A DNA stretch of 64,000 nucleotides from Aspidapion aeneum. Its lineage: Eukaryota > Arthropoda > Insecta > Coleoptera > Brentidae. The stretch's first letter is position 1. Every line of letters begins with the position of its first letter. Position numbers and translations under genes: made by a program. Below, in pieces: positions 55,914 through 64,000 of this stretch. Location: NCBI GenBank assembly GCA_963576565.1, contig OY755038.1, positions 17,120,087 to 17,184,086 on the forward strand, given 5' to 3'. The notes under the pieces are model-generated. The model was not told the DNA's origin, searched no databases, and saw only the letters and a program-made list of their open reading frames with translations.

Positions 55914-58900
55914 GTAAGTTTTTTATCGTACAAAATTATGCGGAATATAAAAGAACCCATCCAAGTCCAAGCTAAAAAAATGGGTAAATGAGGAATTAAC
56001 TTATATGGCAATTAAAAATAAGAAGGAAATTTAAAGTCTAGTCTGATATGACTTCACCTGACTTAACATAGTACATGACTTCCCCTGACTTTAAATATAA
56101 CACAATCACATTTTCTTAATGTTTGGAGTATTGTCAAGTGGTAATTAGGTTGCCCAAAATGATAGTAGGTGTATAAAAGTTTTCCACAGTACTCCCCAGG
56201 GCACTACACATACTCGACATTACTCTCCAGACCTAGAATTTATTTTAAAGTACAGTACAATCATGTACAATTGGTTTAACTGAGCACTGCATAAGTTTTG
56301 CTCTTAATCTTGAGGTTAACACATAGGTAAGCACAAGGGTAAGCACTATATAAATATATATTTGGTTCATTATGTATATGAATATCAAGGAAATAAAATC
56401 CCTTGTTTGGATTACCCTATCTAGCTCTAATTTTTAGGTGAACCCAGGTAAACCATATATATAAAATCATTTAGGTAAATGATGGAAATCCCTTGGTTGT
56501 ATAATAAAACTTATTAAAATTTGCCCCTGTATGTAAGACTAGTAAACTTGATACCAATTACCTATTGGTTTTTTTGCACAGCATTTTTTTTCCTAATGCA
56601 AACTGAGCTAAGGCTTTAACTCTCCAGAATTTTATAAAGACAACATCTAGAAATATGATAATCTAAGTACATTAAAACAAATTAAAACCAAGAATTTTAA
56701 TCTTATATATTTAAGTATATTATTTAAAGTACTTATGTATTTTTTAATTACTGGGCATTGCAAGTGTTTTATTAACTTGTTTTAAGTTTTTTGTAATAAT
56801 TTACTAGTTAGATTTGATCTCATACCAAAAACAACATCATAGATTAGCTTAGTTAAAATTTAATGTAACTGTTTTTTCCTTAGGTTTTAGTTTTATTTGA
56901 TTGGTTTGCAATTATGTTTTTACCATCAACAAACCAAATGCTTTAAACTCAAATTCTTGATGCCAGAGCTATAAGCACTGATTAGAGAAACTGTACCTTA
57001 TAAATATAAATGTTGATTTTTTATTATTAAAGTTTTCAAAAAAAAAAAAGAAAATAACATTTTGCTCAAAAACTGAGAATCTTTTGGTAATTGATCCAGG
57101 AATATACCCCTAAGTTCTAGCGAAGTTTGGTCTGATCTCTAGGTAGGTCATATTTTTTTATTATGTAGGGAATTTTGAATAATTTTTTGTTAGCCACATA
57201 TATTTTTTAATAAAATATTTTTTGTGATAACTTTACCTAAAATAAGTCAGTGTACCATATATTAATTTCCAAACTATAAGAGCAAAAGAACCATACACCT
57301 ACAAAGTTTTTGATTTTTTTAAAAAAATTTATTTTTAGATAATGGCTTACTAGGTGTTTTTGATGTATTATCAAAAAATATTACAAAAAGATATTACTGG
57401 TTCAATATATTATGGTAAAACTATTTTTTTGAGCAAAAACCACAGCTTTTGAGAAAAAATATGCTTTTTAGAAATAAATTAAAATTTTAATTATCTATAT
57501 TAAATTAACTAATTCTACCAACATTGTAAAATTTGTGTGAATACAGTGGTTATAAAGACTTTTCTTTAGTAAACATTTCATCAAACTAAGGTCACTCATC
57601 GTCAAGCAAGACTGCCTTTACGATGAGTGTCCTTACATCAAACAGATAGAAATTTGAGCTCACTGTGTATAAAAATGCTCAGTGGAATAATATCTGATTA
57701 ATCATCTCCATTTGCTAATAAATTAATGTTTTATGGGTTTCAAAAAGGGGTGATGATGATTTATATGTAAGTGGGCCTTGCAGCCCTTCCACTGCGACCA
57801 CTAGTGGGTCTATTGTGGCTCACTTTTGAGTGGTTTCTCACCACTGTATGCCTAATCCTCAAAAAGGGGTATTATATTGTTTATTAGTAATAAATATTTA
57901 TTTTTATTTAACATAGCCTTCTTAAGATATTTAGTAATATGCTCATTACCATGAATTTTCTACTAATATTGTCATGTTTGGAAACGACATATCCAAGGTA
58001 TCCAGCTTAAACAGAAGGGTACAGGTTTCTGAATTCCATGACCTTCCTAAGGGGTGAAGGAGGGGTGGAAATTCATAATCTAATAAAATAATTTGAGAGG
58101 AAAAGGGGCAGTTGTCCCCCTTGCTCCCTCAAGATACTTTCTTGATGCATGACAAAGGTAAATTAATGAATTATTTTCTGGACATTTTTTGTTTTAGATG
58201 TTTCATACATGAAAAAGAATTACCATGTCAGAGAAATCTCATTACCATGTCATTTTTTGAGTTTTTTTTGGATAATTAAAATTAAATAAAGTGTTACATA
58301 TGAAACATTTTATGATCTAGGAATACTCTTTTATTAATCATATTTATTATTATTTTTTTTGATAACTTAAAACAAAAAAAAACATTTCATTTAACTTTTA
58401 TTGAGATCATGATCTATTTAAGAAGTTGTAGTCTATGACCCTATGTAGATTTGTTTTTTTTTTCTTGGGTTCTATAGTGTTAAAACACAAGGGATTCAAA
58501 CCTAAGTAGATATAAATCTGATCCTGTACCAACTGTCAAAGAATAAGTGGTACATTTGAAAACTTTAGTCTAGGTTTCATGTTTCGGCGATTTTTGTTAG
58601 AAAATCATTTAGTGTCTTTTTATCAATTTTAATAAAAAGAAAAAAAAAGGTTTTTTTCTGTGTAATTTTAGGCAAAAGTGGCAAGTAGCATTCTGAAAAG
58701 ACGTAAAAGGTATATGTGTCCTAAAAATTTCACAACAATTGTACAAAAGATAGTCTTGATATGAAATTTTAAAAGTGCTAAAGATGCCCAATATTTCAAG
58801 GTTTTTGCACATTTTTATGACATGTATAACTTCTATGTCTCTTTCGAATGGTACTTCGTAAAAAGTTTTATTTTTAGCGTTGTTTTAAACGCCGAAACAC

Positions 58901-59374
58901 GTCAACTGAGAACTGGACTGAAGTATTCAAATGTATCACTTGTTCTTTAATAGTTGGTGCAGAACCCGATTTATATCCAATTTTAGGTGGTTTCTCCACA
59001 TTTAACCGGTAATGTATGTACTTAAGAAGTACTAAATTCTGATTGACTTTTACCTAGTTAAGAAATAGTAAATTTTGATTCACTTTTAATAATTTAAATA
59101 GGAGCAAAAAATCCCCACGGGACACACAAATAACTGGGCAGTTCTGGTAGATACAAGTCGATTCTGGTTCAATTACAGACATGTGGCCAATGTCCTTTCG
59201 ATTTACAGAAGTGTGAAGAGACTGGGAATTCCTGACAGTCAAATCATTCTTATGATAGCAGATGACATGGCCTGCAATCCCAGGAATCCAAGACCTGCGA
59301 CAGTATTCAACAATGCTAATCAGCACATTAATGTTTATGGAGATGATGTGGAAGTGGATTATAGGGGATATGAG
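55839..59374 (+). CDS. PIGK: PIG-K (GPI8), catalytic subunit of GPI transamidase, first two exons
   Basis: Exon 1 is 55839-55913 and exon 2 is 59102-59374; both join in phase 0 and the gene continues past the window. PIG-K is the caspase-like (C13 family) cysteine protease of the GPI-transamidase complex in the ER membrane. It cleaves the C-terminal signal of precursor proteins and attaches the GPI anchor. The first 25 residues form a hydrophobic signal peptide ([10 protein letters not shown] ... ASILAE). Exon 2 then matches the family almost without change: [58 protein letters not shown] and [15 protein letters not shown]. The catalytic His and Cys lie in later exons outside the window; I found none of them in 59375-64000. 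Confidence 0.93.
55914..57578. other. PIGK intron 1, left part
   Basis: AT-rich intron sequence without a repeat I could match, up to the 49-bp MITE. No other exon in frame was found between PIGK exons 1 and 2. Confidence 0.5.
57587..57635. mobile_element. 49-bp minimal MITE of the TAAGGTCACTC family
   Basis: Consists almost only of the two terminal repeats back to back, with perfect 8-bp duplication CATCAAAC (57579-57586 and 57636-57643). Same ends as the 326-bp element at 54.6 kb. It lies in the PIGK intron. Confidence 0.82.
58505..59000. repeat. Dispersed family with GATCCTGTACCAACT, copy in the PIGK intron
   Basis: Inverted ends of about 65 bp (ATAAATCTGATCCTGTACCA on the left, GGTGCAGAACCCGATTTATA on the right). 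Related copies are at 4343-4720, 37995-38345 (split by a G-rich MITE piece) and 39675-39815. This copy ends about 100 bp before PIGK exon 2. Confidence 0.6.
59102..59374 (+). CDS. PIGK: PIGK exon 2, N-terminal part of the C13 protease domain
   Basis: The acceptor is TTTAAATAG and the donor is GAG|GTAACT. There are 91 codons in phase 0 on both sides. It encodes the first strand-helix unit of the protease ([16 protein letters not shown]) and the [10 protein letters not shown] loop, among the most conserved stretches of the family. The next exon is more than 4.6 kb away, beyond the window. Confidence 0.95.
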
Positions 59375-59520
59375 GTAACTAGTAAAATACCCAGGTATTG
59401 ACATCTTAAGATTAACCCTAAACTGAAGAGACCATTTTTAATTTAGCCACAAAGTATATAGCCCTGATTTGTTCATAAACCATATATCAAACAGATTCAT
59501 GTGCCCCTTAAGGGGCCTAC

Positions 59521-59747
59521 AGACACGCGAGCATTTCTTGAGATTAGTACGCGCGAACTAATCTCTGCATACATATATGTTTGGTGGAATTGCCTACACA
59601 CACGAAGACAAAATTAAACGTTCTAAACATAAACAAATCTTCGAGAGATGTTTTAGGCGGATATTGTCTACACACTAAGAGATTAGTACGCGCAAACTTG
59701 TACGCGCGTACTAATCTCTAGAAATGTTCGCGTGTCTGTAGGCCCCT
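59521..59747. mobile_element. PIF/Harbinger-like MITE
   Basis: 227 bp with AGGGGCCTACAGACACGCG...CGCGTGTCTGTAGGCCCCT ends and TTA on both sides (59518-59520 and 59748-59750). A 3-bp TTA duplication is the mark of PIF/Harbinger. The inner arms also match (GAGATTAGTACGCGCG). Confidence 0.8.
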
Positions 59748-59750
59748 TTA

Positions 59751-61660
59751 GGATGCAACTTTTCTTGCTCTTAAATTAAGAGGACTTAATTTTCCCTGGC
59801 TCCTCTTTGTCGAAGGTAGGGATCTTTATACTGCGTAGCAAGTATAGACAAAGGACCCTTGTTTTTACACCCGTTCTTTAAAGTGGTCCTGCTACATGTA
59901 AGACTTGCATCTATCTAAGATACCCAACAAACATTTAAAGTTGTCACGACGAAACCCCAACTAGAAGGAATTTCTTAAAGGTAACCGCAACGTATTCCCG
60001 CTACGTCTCAGTATACCATACGGCGACGTGTTAATTCCCTAAGTGGGGAACCAATTTCTGGTTATGACTACTAGGCCAAGTGTTTAAAGTCACTGTAGTA
60101 ACAACTACACTACTACGTCGCAGCCAGGTATCTACTACGTCGTAGAGGCTGTTTTTTTCCGTAATAGCATAAAAGTAGCGATGTAGTTGCAAATAATATA
60201 ATCGTTTCTTTTTGGTAGAATTATTATAATACAATATGGAACACAACAGTAAACAAACACGCTAAGTTTTTTAGTTTGGTTATGTCTGTAATATGTACTA
60301 TGTTATCCAAAATTACGAGATTTAACGAGCAGAGGTAAAAATTCAACTGCCATGCAAATTTTTATGTGCAACATGCATTATGTTTATTGCAAAAAATAGG
60401 CGCGCCTGCAAAATTTAGCCGTTTTCTGGTAGCTGATGGAATATTTTCGTTGTGGTTTTTGAGGTTATGTTTTTATAATTGGCAGATAATCCGACCAAAT
60501 GGTTTTTAATATGGATATTTGGTAAAGCTTTTATTAATTTGTGTACGAAAAACTATATCTCTGTAAAATGGGCTTCAAAACTAAAATAAGAAAAACAATT
60601 TTTCTGTCCTTCAAAAAAAAACATGGCGTACAAAAATTATTCCTTCATAGAGGGGAGAGCTACTTGAAAGTGAGCCTAAGTTACGGCTACGTACCAATTA
60701 CTACTTTAGTGTCTCCATTCCCTTATAGTTCTAAATAGCACATTGAAATTTCTACCTCATCCGTTACGGGAACGTGTTACCGACTTTTCTCCGCAACTAA
60801 AAAATTCCTAGAAAGGGTCAGCCACCGCGCGGGTAAGCAAATCACGACGTTCAAGTTATATGGCCGATCAGACCGTCAGCAACAGACGTCACTTGTCATT
60901 GACATTTAAGGAGGATCAACAACAAAAGTTTTAAACAAATTATTTTGTTTTACAATATTATCAACAAACTCAGGTAAAAAAACTTTAAAAATGATAGTGA
61001 TAGATTAGTATTTATTAACAAAAATATAAGAAAACACATAGCTAATTTTTACGCTTTTACAATAAGGCCTAGTTTATGTTCTGATCAAGGATGTATTCAA
61101 GGACTTATGGCCTCGTCTAACCTAGTTGAAAAGTTATTAATTGGAATCAAAACAAATAATTTTAACTATAAAATCTGAGTTATTTATCACACTGTTTTTT
61201 TTAAATTTTAGATCACTGCTTGTAGTAACCAGAAATGCTAAAGAAGTATTGCAATTGAACTAACTCTATGAGTTATGACTAGCTGCTAAAGGCCAATGAG
61301 GTCTCCTTATCACCATTGGGGTACATGATAGGGACTGCAACGAATGCTTAACCACCATGTATTCTTATAAATAGATCACCCGACAACATGTGTAATATGC
61401 AATGCCTTTATGATATCAACAAAGAAAACAATCATTCATTGCCCTACTGAACCAAGGATTTGCTGAGATGATCCAGACAAATTTTAAGTTGACTTCTTTC
61501 CTGGTTGATTTCAGGTCAGCCTTTGTCATTCTCAATATATTTAGTATGGCTTTTAATGTTTTAATCAATTATTGTAATAAGTTATTATTTTAAATGAAAT
61601 AAATAAAAGTTGTTTATGTAGTTTTTTATTTAAAAAATTATCTAGAGGGGGCAGTGATAC
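59751..61660. other. PIGK intron 2, nothing firm
   Basis: Low-level repeats of ACTACTACGTCG (60100-60145) and possible remnants near 60000 and 60770, but no element with clear ends and no PIGK exon. Confidence 0.4.
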
Positions 61661-61793
61661 CCAGTTTCCATGTATGTGTGCCCACCCTGATTCAAAAAAT
61701 GTATCACACAACAGGACATAGATTGACTTGTTTAAATGCAAGGTCACCAAATGAGATTTTTTAAGCAATGTGGGCACACAGGTGGAAACTGAG
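61661..61793. mobile_element. Short inverted-repeat element with CAGTTTCCA ends
   Basis: CAGTTTCCATGTATGTGTGCCCAC on the left is matched in reverse by GTGGGCACACAGGTGGAAACTGAG on the right. 133 bp in total. No clear flanking duplication. Confidence 0.55.
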
Positions 61794-62097
61794 TTTTAAA
61801 CATGGAGGGGGGTTGTTTTTGAACCTATCTATCTGGTTATAAAACCTTATTTTTTGCTCAGGTGTGTAATATCAAATGTTTCTTGTATTTTTTATGTAAT
61901 TCTCGGGAAAAAGGGAGGAACATGCCACCCCCCTCTGGGACCTCCACTGACATGACCATTAAATAAAACAAAAGTTATCAATTTTTTGGATGTACAGGGG
62001 TATTGTATTCTAAAGTGCTGGCAGGCCCTAGTGGACCTCGATGCACCACGACCACATGTGGGTCTCTAGTGATTACAACAAAAAATGATTTAGTTCA

Positions 62098-62214
62098 AAC
62101 TAGGCCAGAGGTTTCTGTATAAGTTCTCGGATTATCCTGTATACATATCTTCCCAAAATCTGCTGTATTCCCATTTGTAGAGGTTTCCTCGTCTTTGAAA
62201 ATGTGGATCCTGTA
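62098..62214 (-). other. Candidate terminal exon of an unidentified - strand gene
   Basis: Behind TTTTGTTACAG on the - strand a polar open stretch (IHIFKDEETSTNGNTADFGK and onward) runs to a TGA. Further upstream, at 62363, a strong donor (AAAATAG|GTAAGG) ends another plausible exon, but I could not join the two in one frame with confidence. No family is recognised. Confidence 0.18.
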
Positions 62215-62795
62215 ACAAAAAAAGGCAATTTTTATACATGGGGCTTCTGCGATATGTTTCAAGATATAGTATTTAAAATATTTGCCTACAGATATCATTA
62301 TTCTGAATAATGAAAGCCAATAAAAAGGGCGTATTCCCCATGGTTCATAGCTCTCTCCCTTACCTATTTTCCTTTGGTTTACATGCCTTCATCATTTCTC
62401 TATGTAGATTGTACTTGATTGCAGATTATTTGCACTGTAATAAACTTGAAGGCTTCGTTGTTTTGTGGCATCATTCATCAAAAAGCCATTTTAACAGAAG
62501 CACAGATTAAGTTGAATAAGATTAGTAAAAAACAGAAGACCAAACCCATTTTTTATTTGTTTATAAATCAAAACATTTTTTGAGGTCTGCCTATTATACT
62601 GACCCGAATTTTACTGACTTGGATATTACTGACCAACAACGATTTTTTATACTATTTCACGTCAGACTAAATTGTATAGGGTCGAAACAAATCATAACTA
62701 ATAAATAAAAGCTCCTACCACTGCCATACAGTTACCTATTTATCTATTATTTAGTTACAGCTCAGGTTTATAGCAAAAATACCTTTAATTATTAG

Positions 62796-63070
62796 ATTCT
62801 ACACCAACTACTACCACCTTCGCTTAGCTTCTATTACAAAAAAACCAACTACTACCACCTTCGCTTAGATTCTACCCCTAAAAAACCAACTACTACCACC
62901 TTTGCTTAGCTTCTAACACCAACTTGTCCTAGCTTTCACCACAAAAAAATCAAGTACTTCCACCTTCCCTTAGGTTCTACTACGGTAGGTGGTAGTAGTT
63001 GATTTTTTGATGGTAGAAGCTAAGCCTAAGCGAGGGTGGTAGAAGCTAAGTGAAGGTGGTTTTTGGGATA
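62796..63070. repeat. Palindromic minisatellite with CTACCACCTTCGCTTAG
   Basis: Units of about 40-46 bp carry AACTACTACCACCTTCGCTTAG on the left half and the reverse complement (GGTGGTAGTAGTTG, GTAGAAGCTAAG) on the right half, turning round near 62985. It looks like a foldback whose arms are themselves tandem arrays. Confidence 0.75.
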
Positions 63071-63099
63071 AAACTGAGTTGTAGTTAAGTGATGGGTCA

Positions 63100-64000
63100 G
63101 TAGAGCTGTTTAGAAGTGGTACTTCACTAACACCTGTTAACTCAAAAGTTAATATTTGTTTTTACCACAAACTAGGCGGTTTTTTTATCGAAAATACGTT
63201 GGTCGTTAAAATGATGGTCAGTAAAATAGAAATTCCCTTTTGCTATGGCACTGTCTCTTTTCTTCTCAGTAAATTTACTCTGTGTCTCGCGCTCTCTCTT
63301 ACACACACACATAAATCCGTACTGTCGTCTTGCCGTCGGTTGCTGCGTTTCCATGGCGTTTCAACCAGGTTTCAACTCAGTTTGTTTTATTATTTATTAT
63401 TTATGATTAAATTAATTTGGCAATAACGATTCATTACGCATTATGTAATATTTCATCTTTTTTTCTTTTGTAGGTAGGCAGTAGGTTAAGTTATAAATAT
63501 TTACTTTTTTTCATTAAATTTTTCTCTATATAATTAGTGATGTTTGTAAAGTATCCAATAAATAAATAAATAAAAGTAAATTTTAAAAAGTTTTTATAAT
63601 ATACCAAAACATATGTAAAAATCATGGAGGTGGAGAATTTCAATTGGAGAAGATTTTTTTAGTTAAAGCTGTAGTAAATTACAGTTTTCAAATTATTGTC
63701 AGATTGTTATACTTCAAACTCATCTCCACATTTCAGAAACATTTTTAATAAAAACGTCCCTAATTTAATTTTGTTCTCTTTATACTCGAAAAATTACTTG
63801 GGGAACGCGTCCATAACTCAATAAGGATAGTTCAAATGGGCACAAAACATATTAAAATCAATTAAATTTTCCAATCTTGATTTCAAACTCTAATTAGAAT
63901 CAGTAAGGTTTATGAGTTCCTACAAGGTTTACAATAAATTTTAGATAAACGTTAATTTTACTCATTAAGAAAGTTGTCCGACTAGAAAGTCATCATTTGG
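63100..64000. other. PIGK intron 2, right edge
   Basis: Contains a short CA-rich stretch (63300-63310) and AT-rich unique sequence. The remaining PIGK exons are not seen. Confidence 0.4.

Overview
The window is animal nuclear DNA, AT-rich, with GT-AG introns of hundreds to thousands of bases and very many small DNA transposons. The protein families, the types of mobile element and the codon style fit an insect. I cannot name the order or species from sequence alone. There are no bacterial-style operons, no CRISPR array and no canonical tRNA or rRNA gene.

Left third (about 2.6-25.5 kb): six exons of an INO80D-type gene (INO80 chromatin-remodelling complex subunit D) run on the + strand from 2658 to the stop at 25517. 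The 5' exons lie upstream of the window or were not recognised. All six exons have GT-AG borders and matching phases and give a 357-residue C-terminal part. A THAP zinc-finger gene on the - strand (exons at 6803-6867, 6271-6468 and 4728-4847) is nested inside the first large INO80D intron. The other introns are filled with transposons and tandem repeats. Three insertions (a foldback element, a tRNA-derived SINE and a LINE fragment) end within about 10-65 bp of INO80D splice acceptors.

Middle (about 25.5-52.9 kb): I found no confident host gene. This is a graveyard of MITEs, two decayed LINE reverse-transcriptase fragments (one just left of it, at 24.6-25.4 kb), nested foldback elements and a large irregular satellite at 45.8-47.7 kb. 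The most informative family is a roughly 600-bp MITE present six times (one copy at 1.5 kb, the others between 32.9 and 43.7 kb). Each copy is flanked by a perfect 7-bp target duplication, which suggests the P/Galileo group of DNA transposons. Two short candidate exons (37.5 kb and 42.4 kb) are reported at low confidence.

Right part (about 53-64 kb): an intact, intronless SR splicing-factor gene (SRp55/B52 type) on the - strand at 52996-53742 faces away from PIG-K, the catalytic subunit of GPI transamidase, on the + strand. PIG-K has a signal-peptide exon at 55839-55913 and a highly conserved second exon at 59102-59374, and it runs off the right edge. The 2.1 kb between the two starts holds a perfect hairpin and several MITE pieces.

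The host genes act in unrelated processes: chromatin remodelling, DNA binding, splicing, and GPI anchoring in the ER. I see no new multi-gene system. The interest lies in transposon biology: several MITE families can be defined with exact target duplications, including a 49-bp element that is little more than two terminal repeats.
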